Shown here piece after piece: positions 17,857-25,642 of a stretch of 64,000 nucleotides of DNA. Source of the stretch: Melioribacteraceae bacterium (GTDB lineage: Bacteria > Bacteroidota > Ignavibacteria > Ignavibacteriales > Melioribacteraceae); NCBI GenBank assembly GCA_022181065.1, contig BQMY01000074.1:124001-188000 (forward strand). The letters run 5' to 3'. Under the pieces are notes generated by a model. That model searched no databases and had not been told where the DNA came from. It worked only from the letters and a program-made list of their open reading frames with translations. Within the stretch, counting starts at the first letter, position 1; each line of letters begins with the position of its first letter. The position numbers were made by a program, and so were the translations under genes.

Positions 17857-18698
17857 ACAAGGTCTTATTGGATAACAACGAAATAGATAAGTTAATAATT
17901 TATGCGCTTCAGGAAGATATCGGCTCCGGTGATGTCACTACGGATAATATTGTAGATGAGTTCCAGCAAAGTAGTGGGACACTTATTGCGAAAGCCGATG
18001 GAGTACTTTCCGGATTACCAATCGCGAAAAGAGTGTTTGACATTCTCGAAGGACTCACAGGATGGACTGCTCATTTTGAAGATGGCGATTTTGTAAAAAG
18101 CGGTGATATTATTGTTGAATTTGAGGGATATCTCAAACCTCTCCTTAAAGCAGAAAGAACCGCACTCAACTTTTTGCAGAGAATGTCGGGAATCGCGACA
18201 AAAACCTCGAGATATGTCAAGCTTCTAACCGATTATAACACCAAAATACTTGATACTCGGAAAACTGTCCCTGGCATGCGGATGCTTGATAAATACGCTG
18301 TAAGCTGTGGCGGTGGGGTAAATCACCGTATTGGTCTTTATGATATGGTAATGATAAAGGACAATCACATAAAGGCTGCCGGAAATATTTCACGTGCTGT
18401 GGAATTGGTAAAAGCAAACATAAAACCAAATATCCGGATTGAAGTTGAGACTACAAATCCAAGGGAAGTGAAGGAGGCTTTGGCATCAGGAATTGATGTG
18501 ATTATGCTCGACAATATGTCAACTGAAGAGATGAAAGAGGCAGTTTCACTGATTGATGGAAAGGTAGAAATTGAAGCATCGGGGAACATGACAGCTACAA
18601 GACTTGTTGAGACTGCTGAGGCCGGAGTCGATTTTATATCTGTTGGCGCTCTGACACATTCTGCTGAAGCACTTGATATTAGTATGCGACTAAAGTGA
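17853..18698 (+). CDS. nadC: nicotinate-nucleotide diphosphorylase (carboxylating)
   Basis: 281 aa. Converts quinolinate and PRPP to nicotinate mononucleotide. Typical signatures: EDIGSGDVTTD, ERTALNFLQRMSGIAT, ILDTRKTVPGMRMLDKYAV, HRIGLYDMVMIKDNHI and IEVEASGNMT at the end of the TIM-type barrel. ATG 17853 overlaps the nadB stop and has GGAGG inside nadB. Followed 80 bp later by nadA. Confidence 0.95.
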   Translation: MNKVLLDNNEIDKLIIYALQEDIGSGDVTTDNIVDEFQQSSGTLIAKADGVLSGLPIAKRVFDILEGLTGWTAHFEDGDFVKSGDIIVEFEGYLKPLLKAERTALNFLQRMSGIATKTSRYVKLLTDYNTKILDTRKTVPGMRMLDKYAVSCGGGVNHRIGLYDMVMIKDNHIKAAGNISRAVELVKANIKPNIRIEVETTNPREVKEALASGIDVIMLDNMSTEEMKEAVSLIDGKVEIEASGNMTATRLVETAEAGVDFISVGALTHSAEALDISMRLK

Positions 18699-18778
18699 TT
18701 TCTTTAGCATTATTATTATTTACGAAAATTTATTAAGTTATCTGGCATAAATTATTTTTGAAATTGAAAGGCAACAAG

Positions 18779-19723
18779 ATGGAAAACAGGCAGTGGATGA
18801 TTGATGAGATATTAAGAATGAAGAAAGAAAAAAATGCCGTCATTCTTGCCCATAATTACCAGATCCCTGAAATTCAGGATATTGCGGACTTTGTTGGTGA
18901 CTCACTTGGTTTATCCCAGGTGGCCGGGAAAACAGAGGCAGATGTTATTGTTTTCTGTGGTGTACATTTTATGGCAGAAACAGCATCTATTATAAGTCCG
19001 AATAAAAAAGTATTGATACCCGATTTAGAAGCAGGCTGCTCATTAGCATCCTCAATTACCGGTGAACAGGTCGCTGAATGGAAAAAACAGCATCCTGACG
19101 CGGTTGTAGTTTCATATATTAATACCACAGCTGATGTTAAAGCTCAGAGCGATTATTGTGTTACTTCTTCAAACGCTGTAAAAGTAGTAGAAGCAATCCC
19201 GGCTGATAAAAAGATATTATTTCTCCCTGACAAATTCCTTGGAAGTTATGCTAAAACCGTAACCGGCAGAGATATGGAAATCTGGGATGGCGCTTGTCAC
19301 GTACATGAAAAAATAGGAAATCTTGAACTCGATAAAGCCAAAGAGAAGCACCCCAAAGCCGAGATACTTATTCACCCCGAGTGCGGATGTTCTACATCTT
19401 GTATGGTTAAATCACTTCAGTTCGGCGGTGACGAGGATATTAAAATATTTTCGACCGAGGGAATGATTAATCATGTTGAGAATTCAGAATCGGATGAATT
19501 TCTAATTGCGACTGAAGTTGGAATTTTGCATCGGATGAAAAAAGCAAATCCAACAAAAGAATTTCATCCGGCAAGCGAAGAATCTGTATGCGAGTATATG
19601 AAGATGATTACGCTGGAAAACTTGTATTCAGCATTGAAAGAAGAGCAGTACGAAGTTAAAGTGCCCGAAGAACTTGCGGAAAGAGCAAAACTGCCAATTC
19701 AGCGAATGCTTGAGATTGTATAA
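18779..19723 (+). CDS. nadA: quinolinate synthase A
   Basis: 314 aa from ATG 18779, with AAAGG upstream; an earlier in-frame TTG lacks a ribosome site. The [4Fe-4S] enzyme condenses iminoaspartate with DHAP. AHNYQIPEIQDIADFVGDSLGLS is the N-terminal signature. Likely cluster ligands are Cys87 (EAGCS), the Cys in WDGACHVHE and the Cys in ESVCEYMKM. With nadB and nadC it completes quinolinate-to-NaMN synthesis in one locus. A terminator follows at 19735. Confidence 0.95.
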   Translation: MENRQWMIDEILRMKKEKNAVILAHNYQIPEIQDIADFVGDSLGLSQVAGKTEADVIVFCGVHFMAETASIISPNKKVLIPDLEAGCSLASSITGEQVAEWKKQHPDAVVVSYINTTADVKAQSDYCVTSSNAVKVVEAIPADKKILFLPDKFLGSYAKTVTGRDMEIWDGACHVHEKIGNLELDKAKEKHPKAEILIHPECGCSTSCMVKSLQFGGDEDIKIFSTEGMINHVENSESDEFLIATEVGILHRMKKANPTKEFHPASEESVCEYMKMITLENLYSALKEEQYEVKVPEELAERAKLPIQRMLEIV

Positions 19724-19734
19724 AGTTCACCTGA

Positions 19735-19759
19735 AATCCCGTCTTTGGCGGGATTTTTT
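19735..19759 (+). terminator. Rho-independent terminator of the nad genes
   Basis: AATCCCG/CGGGATT stem, 7-base loop, then six T. It lies between the convergent nadA and TRIC-channel genes. Confidence 0.8.
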
Positions 19760-20393
19760 ATGATGGTTTATCGGGCAGCCGAAAGACGGGCAGCCTCACT
19801 CCCCAGATGATCGCGAGTGATCTTAAAAACAAGACTGTTATTATTCCCGCCACGTAGCTGAAAACCATACCAAATCCCAGGTAACTGAACAAGAGGTATA
19901 TTATCGAACCCCCTATTGCGGCCGAGGCATAGATGTCCCTCCTTAATATCAAAGGAACTTCCGCGCTCAGTATATCACGCACCACTCCACCGGCAACCCC
20001 TGTAACAGTACCCATAACAACCGGGATCATCGGGTGAAATCCGTATGAGTCTGTAATTTGAGTTCCCATAATTGTAAAAAAAGCAAGTCCGAGCGCATCA
20101 GCTATAAGCAAAGCCCGGAAAGGAGGTTTGTTTTTTCGTACATACCAGATAGCGATAAATGATGATATGATTATTACAACTAAATAACCGGGGTCGGCAA
20201 TCCAGAATATTGGTGATCTATCAAGGAGAATATCCCGTAATGTACCACCGCCCACAGCGGTAACAATTGAAATGATAATGATCCCAAGTAAATCAAGACC
20301 CTTGCGACCGGCTGCAAGCGCACCACTGATCGCAAAGACCGAAATCCCCAAAAGATCGAACAAATAGAAAAGTGAAAAGGGTGTACTGAACAT
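19758..20393 (-). CDS. TRIC-type (YadS/UPF0126) cation channel
   Basis: 211 aa from ATG 20393; a longer ATG at 20438 would overlap the preceding gene by 34 bp. Seven hydrophobic helices in two repeats, each with the family signature: AVGGGTLRDILL and GVAGGVVRDILSAEVP. Prokaryotic TRIC homologues are trimeric K+-permeable channels of the inner membrane; some were first annotated as glycine transporters. It starts 12 bp after the VOC-protein stop, so it is likely co-transcribed with it. Confidence 0.88.
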   Translation of the reverse strand: MFSTPFSLFYLFDLLGISVFAISGALAAGRKGLDLLGIIIISIVTAVGGGTLRDILLDRSPIFWIADPGYLVVIIISSFIAIWYVRKNKPPFRALLIADALGLAFFTIMGTQITDSYGFHPMIPVVMGTVTGVAGGVVRDILSAEVPLILRRDIYASAAIGGSIIYLLFSYLGFGMVFSYVAGIITVLFLRSLAIIWGVRLPVFRLPDKPS

Positions 20394-20404
20394 ATGATAA
20401 AATA

Positions 20405-20815
20405 TCAGCTCTCTTTCGAATGACTGAACATCCAGCAAATTCCAAATTTATCTTCCAGCATACCAAACCGTGAACCCCAGAATGTATCCTGCAATTCCAT
20501 TATTACCTTACCACCTTCTGAAAGGTTCGCAAATGCTTTCTCCATAGCCTCAAGATTTTCGTAGGTTACGCTTAGGTTAACATTATTTCCGATTGTCATT
20601 GGTTGATCAGGCATTCCATCCGATGCCATTATCACAACATCATCATTAGTATAAACTGAATGCATCAATCTGTTTTTATGTTCTTCGGGCACAGGCTGCG
20701 GCATTTCTGAAAAACGGCTTAATTCGGTAATTTCTCCACCCAATTTTTCGACATAAAAATTGAGTGCTTCCTCGCAGTTTCCGTTATAGATTAAATAGAC
20801 ATCGAGTTGCTTCAT
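20405..20815 (-). CDS. VOC/PhnB-like protein
   Basis: 136 aa from ATG 20815, with AGGGGAG six bases upstream; GTG 20818 is possible. Vicinal-oxygen-chelate fold of PhnB type: YLIYNGNCEEALNFYVEKLGGEI, HSVYTNDDVVIMASDGMP, NVNLSVTYENLEAMEKAFANLSEGG and DTFWGSRFGMLEDKFGICWMF. These dimers are glyoxalase-like, but the true substrate is unknown; metal ligands are incomplete in many PhnB-like members. Confidence 0.75.
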   Translation of the reverse strand: MKQLDVYLIYNGNCEEALNFYVEKLGGEITELSRFSEMPQPVPEEHKNRLMHSVYTNDDVVIMASDGMPDQPMTIGNNVNLSVTYENLEAMEKAFANLSEGGKVIMELQDTFWGSRFGMLEDKFGICWMFSHSKES

Positions 20816-20903
20816 CACTACTCCCCTTATTTTGTGAGAGTGCTAATATAGATAATTTTTGATACAGTTTGCATAAAGATTTAACTAACTGTTTCTGGAT
20901 AAA

Positions 20904-21423
20904 CTAATCAAATACTTCAATTTCGCCATGTGTATGCACATATACTTTATTGTATATCGTATCAATTCTCACTTGCAGCGGTAAGTCATCAATTGGTAAT
21001 GGATCAACCCTGTCCTGGTAAGTTACAGTCCTTTGCTTTAACACAAAATAATATGTTGAATCAGCTAAAGAAGAATCGGGTACATTCGGCATATAGAGTG
21101 AAGCTACACAATTTGCCGGCTGAGCACTATATTCAAGTTTCATCAAAAAGAACAATTCATGAGTTAATTGCGATGTCGAGAGCATTGCGTCCTCCTGAAT
21201 GAGAACTTCCACAAGATCATTATGATCTTCAAAAAACCTGTCATAATCATAGCTGATCATCCCTTTTCCGAATGTTTCAATCTTTACTACGGTATTGCTT
21301 TCCAAAATTGTAAATCAATTTATCCTGTTTTGAAGACGTTGGTTCTGATTCGCAAGAATTAAATAACATTGAACTAAAACTGAACACCCAAATAACCCGG
21401 TGGATAAAATTAAATTTGGCAAT
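20904..21423 (-). pseudogene. frameshifted lipoprotein, paralogue of 21463-21954
   Basis: The open frame (20904-21305, from TTG 21305) encodes 133 aa with no signal peptide. A second frame upstream (about 21423-21321) encodes a lipoprotein signal ending MLFNSC followed by ESEPTSS. Dropping one A near 21317 joins them as ..QDKLFTILESNTVVKIETF.., which aligns with the neighbour's ..KFTVEES... The C-termini match (YYFVLKQRTVTYQDR against EYFVVKRSTVIFNDR; RIDTIYNKV against YIDTIYKQI). The signal frame also lacks a standard start codon. Probably a decayed duplicate, unless the extra base is a sequencing error. Confidence 0.55.
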
Positions 21424-21462
21424 AGGTAGTTGAGTTTTGATATTATTGATCCTCTTCTCCGC

Positions 21463-21954
21463 TTAGCGAAGATAGTTTATTTGACCGAAACGGTTGATTT
21501 CGATCTGCTTATATATCGTATCGATATATATTGTCTTCGGCATTTCTTCCAGCTCATACTTATTATATTTTCGGTCATTAAAGATAACTGTACTCCTTTT
21601 TACAACGAAATATTCCGAACTATCAATAATAACCGGTTTTGGATTTAGTATCATGTTAATTGCTGCCAACTCTTCAGGGCGGGGCTCCCAACCTTCAGCA
21701 CCTGTTAAAAACTCTAAGGAAAACGGAAGTTGTTGAGGTGTCAAAACGGTATCTGTTAAAACTGCAACATCTATCTTACCATTGTTTTGAAAGTACGCGT
21801 TTATATCGAAGGAACGAAGTGTATCATCATACACATCAATGTTCAAGGGAGATGTACTCTCTTCAACAGTAAATTTGGTATAATGCATACGTGGTTTACT
21901 CTCGGAACACCCGATGATAAGAAGTATCAACAAACTCGATAAGAAATGTTTCAC
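21463..21954 (-). CDS. lipoprotein of unknown function
   Basis: 163 aa from GTG 21954, with GAGGG five bases upstream; the frame stays open further but lacks a ribosome site there. The signal ends LLIIGC, so the protein is lipid-anchored. The mature part is beta-rich, with LPFSLEFLTGAEGWEPRPEE in the middle and a C-terminal block FVVKRSTVIFNDR..MPKTIYIDTIYKQIEINRFG. It is a paralogue of the broken gene downstream. A FPFSLEGYLESGED segment in the lipoprotein at 61068 looks faintly related. No known domain recognised. Confidence 0.6.
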   Translation of the reverse strand: MKHFLSSLLILLIIGCSESKPRMHYTKFTVEESTSPLNIDVYDDTLRSFDINAYFQNNGKIDVAVLTDTVLTPQQLPFSLEFLTGAEGWEPRPEELAAINMILNPKPVIIDSSEYFVVKRSTVIFNDRKYNKYELEEMPKTIYIDTIYKQIEINRFGQINYLR

Positions 21955-22026
21955 AATTGCCCTCTTCAAGAATATGTTATAAATAAATGATAAAAATATA
22001 ATCATTGATCGTACAAAAGGATATTA

Positions 22027-22140
22027 TTAAATAAGCAGAGAAATACCGAAATGAGTCAAAAGATAAATTGAACCAATATGGCCAAACTTCTCGTATTCAC
22101 CGCCGAGTTTATACAACTTGCTGTACAACCTGAGGTCCAT
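22027..22140 (-). CDS. possible 37-residue protein
   Basis: ATG 22140 preceded by GGGAG; product 37 aa, starts MDLRLYSKLYKLGGEYEKFGH and ends with a hydrophobic segment. The composition looks protein-like, and the frame continues open upstream (..SSWEI), so it may instead be the tail of a decayed gene. It lies between a lipoprotein promoter region and repeat copy C. Confidence 0.25.
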   Translation of the reverse strand: MDLRLYSKLYKLGGEYEKFGHIGSIYLLTHFGISLLI

Positions 22141-22163
22141 TATCTCCCACGAACTGGAAAAGC

Positions 22164-22183
22164 GCCACCCCGAAGGGATGGCT
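22164..22183 (-). repeat. locus hairpin, distal copy beside repeat C
   Basis: GCCACCCC/GGGATGGC hairpin. It matches 22375-22395 across the element, with small changes in the loop and one base in the stem. Confidence 0.6.
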
Positions 22184-22374
22184 GAAATTGTTGAAAAACC
22201 TGGCTGTTGATTTTCAAGTCCCCCTTCCGAAGGGGGAGATCACGTTTTTTGTGATGGGGGATGACCAAAAGTCACAAAAAACGCAATAAATCATCCTCCG
22301 TCTTCCGACATTCGTCGGAATCCACCTCCTTCAAAGGAGGACTTTAGAACGAAATGACTTTGTCAACAGTCTGA
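22184..22374 (+). repeat. dispersed composite repeat, copy C (full length)
   Basis: 191 bp. Left end GAAATTGTTGAAAAACC; right end TTTGTCAACAGTCTGA. Module 1 is GTCCCCCTTCCGAAGGGGGA, an inner ATCAC/GTGAT hairpin and GGGGGATGA. Module 2 inverted is TCATCCTCC, TTCCGAC/GTCGGAA and CCTCCTT/AAGGAGGAC. The simplest copy, without extra loop insertions. Confidence 0.85.
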
Positions 22375-22395
22375 GCCATCCCCCAAGGGATGGCT
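22375..22395 (-). terminator. hairpin after the VIT/VWA gene, proximal copy
   Basis: GCCATCCC/GGGATGGC hairpin nine bases beyond the stop of the gene at 22404; probable terminator. Duplicated at 22164-22183. Confidence 0.55.
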
Positions 22396-22403
22396 CTATA
22401 CAA

Positions 22404-24746
22404 TTATTTTAGAATTATCATTTTTTTCAAGGTAGAGTAATCGTTGGCGCCATTAGTCGATTTTGCCTCGATTTTGTAAAAATATACACCCGACGGCAGA
22501 TTTGTCGCTGACCATGAAAACTCATGATATCCGGCATTAAGATTTTCATTCATAACACTTGCCACCTTTTCACCAACAAGATTATAAATATCGAGTGAAA
22601 CAGCACAATCTTCCGGAATCGCAAAGGCAAATGTTGTTGCCGGATTGAACGGATTGGGATAGTTCTGGGATAGTTCAAATTTGTCCGCGACTATTCCTGT
22701 CCAATCGATTTCAATGATGTCAGAGTATTCATAAGAACCATCAAAATCCACCTGACGTAGTCTGTAGAATATTTTGCCCCTGTACTCGATGTTTCTCAGA
22801 TCATCAGTGTATGAATAATCTTGAGGTTCAGTAGTGCTTCCATGACCTTCAATGTAGGCAATATCTTTCCAGTCGTCATTACCATATCTGCGTTCCACAA
22901 AAAATCCCTGGAAGTTGGTTTCTGTAGATGTTCTCCAGTGCAGTTCAACTCTGCCCGCGTTAACTGTAGCGGTAAATGAGGTTAATTCAACCGGAATAGT
23001 TGTGGTGAAAATAGTAAACTCGGTCAAAACGCCATACCTGATACTCAAATCAATTATCTGTGCTTTAATTGCTTCTGCCATTGTTGAGCCTGAAGGATAG
23101 CTATAGTATTGAACCAGCAGATACTCAATTTTTTGTTTAGCCCATACCTTAGTTAAAAACTGATACTGAATATTAGCTGTATCGGAAAGTCCAACCTGAT
23201 ATTCATACTCATATTGCTGCCCAAACGCTGAACCGCTGAAAGTTACTGTAACGGGTACCGGTTCGTTATACCTTCCGCTGGCGATTAGCTGATGCCCAAG
23301 GTATAGATTTGGTAATGGTGAAGGGTAAACTTCACTAAGAACATTGGGTGAGAATTCCATTTCCGGATTGAGCAGCACGGGATTTCTTATTTTCAGATAG
23401 AATTCCGTGATTCGTTCTTCCAGTTCATCTTCCCCGAGAAATTCGGTGATACCGTTATTTTCCACGCCCATAAGATTCAACAGTGGGAAATTAACATCAT
23501 TACCAATACCAAAAGGAAAAATACTGATCATACTTTCATTTTGAATAACAAGATTTTCGATATGATCGAGAAGGTCCTCTGTATTAGTGATACCGGTAGT
23601 AGGTTCCCCATCGGTGAGAAAAATAATTATATTGGCGGTCGAATCACTCGTCCAGTTAAACTGAGGTATAGCTGTAGAAAAGGCACCGGAAATGTTCGTT
23701 GATCCTAATGCGATTATTCCGTCAATAAAGGACAATGCTTCGTTTTTATTTTGCTCATTAAATTCAACATGCTGATTTTTAAACGATGTAATATCCCCGG
23801 CGAAAGTAATTACATTGAAGTAATCCCCTTCATTGAGATTGTTGATAATAAAATCTCCGGCATCACGAGCCTGAACAATTTTCTGACCACTCATACTCCC
23901 CGACCGGTCAACAATAATCGTAAAGACCTTATTGATAATATTTTGAGTTGAAGGATCAGGCTCTACAATAAAAAGGAAATATCCCCCGGCGATTGAATCC
24001 GCAACACTCGCTGAGTCACTAATAAAAGTGCTCATGGAACTGATACCAAGTTCATCCGCGCTCAACTGGTATGAGAAATCATAATCTTTATTTGCCGGTT
24101 GAAGTACCGATGAATAATAAATCCTTCCATAATTTTGTCCGATCTGTAGTATCGCGCCGGGATGACTTATTGATACGAGACTATCTATAGACCTTTCGGA
24201 GAATAGTTCGAACTCCATACGCAAACTATCAAGCGGAGTGGTCTGGATTAAGGAATAATCGTTAGGATAGTTGAAGAAAACATCTCCGTATTCGTAAGGG
24301 AGTAATTGAACATATTTGAGTTCCACTTTTAGAGTTGAATCGGCTTCAAGCACCTGCGGGATTGGAAATCTTACAGTATTAAATCCCAGATATTCTGTAA
24401 GCTCGGGATCGGGATCAGGTCCTCCCCCGCCTCCACCGGTTGTATCGTTTGAACCGGGAGCGATAAAGGCTTCGAACCATTCACCGTTGATATACCATCT
24501 TAAATTTGTTGCGCTTGCACCTTCGGGTAGAGGGAAAGCGTAATTGATTTCCTGAGGTGATTCGAGGTTATTAAAAAATTCCTGAGTTGTTGTGACTAGT
24601 GCCACCTGATTATCGACAACTACGTTGATATCACTATAAGCCAACCTGAGTGTAATGCCTTCAATTTCATCGACGATACCTACACCATTTGCTGATAATG
24701 AATACACAAGTATAAGAGAAAACAAAGTTATCCACTTTTTGTACAT
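22404..24746 (-). CDS. secreted VIT/VWA protein with T9SS sorting domain
   Basis: 780 aa. Signal peptide about 1-20. Residues about 22-160 form a VIT-like domain (ITLRLAYSDINVVVDNQVALVTTTQEFFNN..YAFPLPEGA), interrupted by a GGGGGGPDPDPE linker. A von Willebrand A domain follows (about 275-450) with a complete MIDAS start, VDRSGSMSG, and FLTDGEPTTG. Later comes an FN3-like segment (VELHWRTSTETNFQGFFVER), and the last 85 residues are a type A T9SS sorting domain (LSQNYPNPFNPATT..SGVYFYKIEA). Expected at the cell surface, as an adhesion or matrix protein. AGGAGG precedes the ATG. Confidence 0.88.
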   Translation of the reverse strand: MYKKWITLFSLILVYSLSANGVGIVDEIEGITLRLAYSDINVVVDNQVALVTTTQEFFNNLESPQEINYAFPLPEGASATNLRWYINGEWFEAFIAPGSNDTTGGGGGGPDPDPELTEYLGFNTVRFPIPQVLEADSTLKVELKYVQLLPYEYGDVFFNYPNDYSLIQTTPLDSLRMEFELFSERSIDSLVSISHPGAILQIGQNYGRIYYSSVLQPANKDYDFSYQLSADELGISSMSTFISDSASVADSIAGGYFLFIVEPDPSTQNIINKVFTIIVDRSGSMSGQKIVQARDAGDFIINNLNEGDYFNVITFAGDITSFKNQHVEFNEQNKNEALSFIDGIIALGSTNISGAFSTAIPQFNWTSDSTANIIIFLTDGEPTTGITNTEDLLDHIENLVIQNESMISIFPFGIGNDVNFPLLNLMGVENNGITEFLGEDELEERITEFYLKIRNPVLLNPEMEFSPNVLSEVYPSPLPNLYLGHQLIASGRYNEPVPVTVTFSGSAFGQQYEYEYQVGLSDTANIQYQFLTKVWAKQKIEYLLVQYYSYPSGSTMAEAIKAQIIDLSIRYGVLTEFTIFTTTIPVELTSFTATVNAGRVELHWRTSTETNFQGFFVERRYGNDDWKDIAYIEGHGSTTEPQDYSYTDDLRNIEYRGKIFYRLRQVDFDGSYEYSDIIEIDWTGIVADKFELSQNYPNPFNPATTFAFAIPEDCAVSLDIYNLVGEKVASVMNENLNAGYHEFSWSATNLPSGVYFYKIEAKSTNGANDYSTLKKMIILK

Positions 24747-24755
24747 TTTACCTCC

Positions 24756-24775
24756 TGGTCATTTGAGGATGACCA
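24756..24775 (-). promoter_or_regulatory. hairpin abutting the ribosome site of the VIT/VWA gene
   Basis: TGGTCAT/ATGACCA, a 7-bp perfect stem with a 6-base loop. Its last base is the first base of the AGGAGG site (24751-24756), so folding could affect initiation. Confidence 0.35.
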
Positions 24776-24873
24776 AAATAATAGCCCTGCTGATTATTGT
24801 AAGTTCAATATAAATTTCTTACATCAAATAATCTATAGATGAACAAAAATTAATGTGGTCAAAGATTTTTGAC

Positions 24874-25620
24874 CTAAAAATTATATTCCTTTTTCAGGAT
24901 ATTTTTGAATCTTGTGCCGCTAATGTAATGATCCGCCAACATCTTGCCATCTTTTATAAGTGTAAAGACCCCGTAACCGGATGGGGCATTCTGAGCATCG
25001 AGATAACTTTGCTGTCTGATTATGTTCAATTCTATACCAAAAGTAAAAGCGACCTGATAAAGATCGTTTACCGATTTTGTGAACATCGGGCACTGATCGG
25101 AATAGATAAGGTTTAGTCCCCGATAACTGCTCCGGTTCTCCTCCCAGTTGGTGAACTTAACATTCGCTGTTCCGAGTCGGAGCAATTCAAATCTTTCTTT
25201 AGCTTGAACCACCTCAAAACCATGTTTAATAAAAATATCTTTTTTGACCATCCAGGCTTTATCACTTGTCATGACTGAAACAGTATCAAAACCCGAATGT
25301 TTCGAATCTTCAATACAATCCTGAAGGAGCTTACTACCAATACCACTCCCCAATAATTTATTGGCTGTGACCCAGAAACATTGGACAAACATAGTTCCAG
25401 CGGCGGAAACACCTCTCCATGCTTTTTCTCCCGGCACATACTCTATCATCCCCGAAGCCATTCCTTCCACCATAGGTACTTTTAGTACCAAACCTTCCTT
25501 GATTCGTTTGAGAAGCCATTCCTTCTTCGGGTTGAAGCCTTCGTGCTTGTTATTTTTAAGGCATCCCAGACCAACATCATCGATATTTGATTGGTCGATG
25601 CGTACTATTTCAATTTCCAT
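24874..25620 (-). CDS. GNAT acetyltransferase with YoaP-like C-terminal domain
   Basis: 248 aa from ATG 25620, which has GGAG six bases upstream; a TTG 15 bases earlier is less likely. N-terminal GNAT fold: the acetyl-CoA loop is LLGSGIGSKLLQDCIED near residue 95, followed by GFDTVSVMTSDKAWMVKKDIFIKHGFEVV. From about 165 a second domain resembles the C-terminal half of YoaP (NLIYSDQCPMFTKSVNDL..YGVFTLIKDGKMLADHYISGTRFKNIL), with a thioredoxin-like Cys. Substrate unknown. It lies between two T9SS cargo genes on the same strand. Confidence 0.75.
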   Translation of the reverse strand: MEIEIVRIDQSNIDDVGLGCLKNNKHEGFNPKKEWLLKRIKEGLVLKVPMVEGMASGMIEYVPGEKAWRGVSAAGTMFVQCFWVTANKLLGSGIGSKLLQDCIEDSKHSGFDTVSVMTSDKAWMVKKDIFIKHGFEVVQAKERFELLRLGTANVKFTNWEENRSSYRGLNLIYSDQCPMFTKSVNDLYQVAFTFGIELNIIRQQSYLDAQNAPSGYGVFTLIKDGKMLADHYISGTRFKNILKKEYNF

Positions 25621-25642
25621 GGCTAACTCCGTCAAGAGGATA

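Noticed and set aside
22404-24746. GGGGGGPDPDPE stretch as a sign of assembly error or fusion
   Set aside because: The VIT-like sequence continues in frame on both sides; a simple low-complexity loop is the easier explanation.
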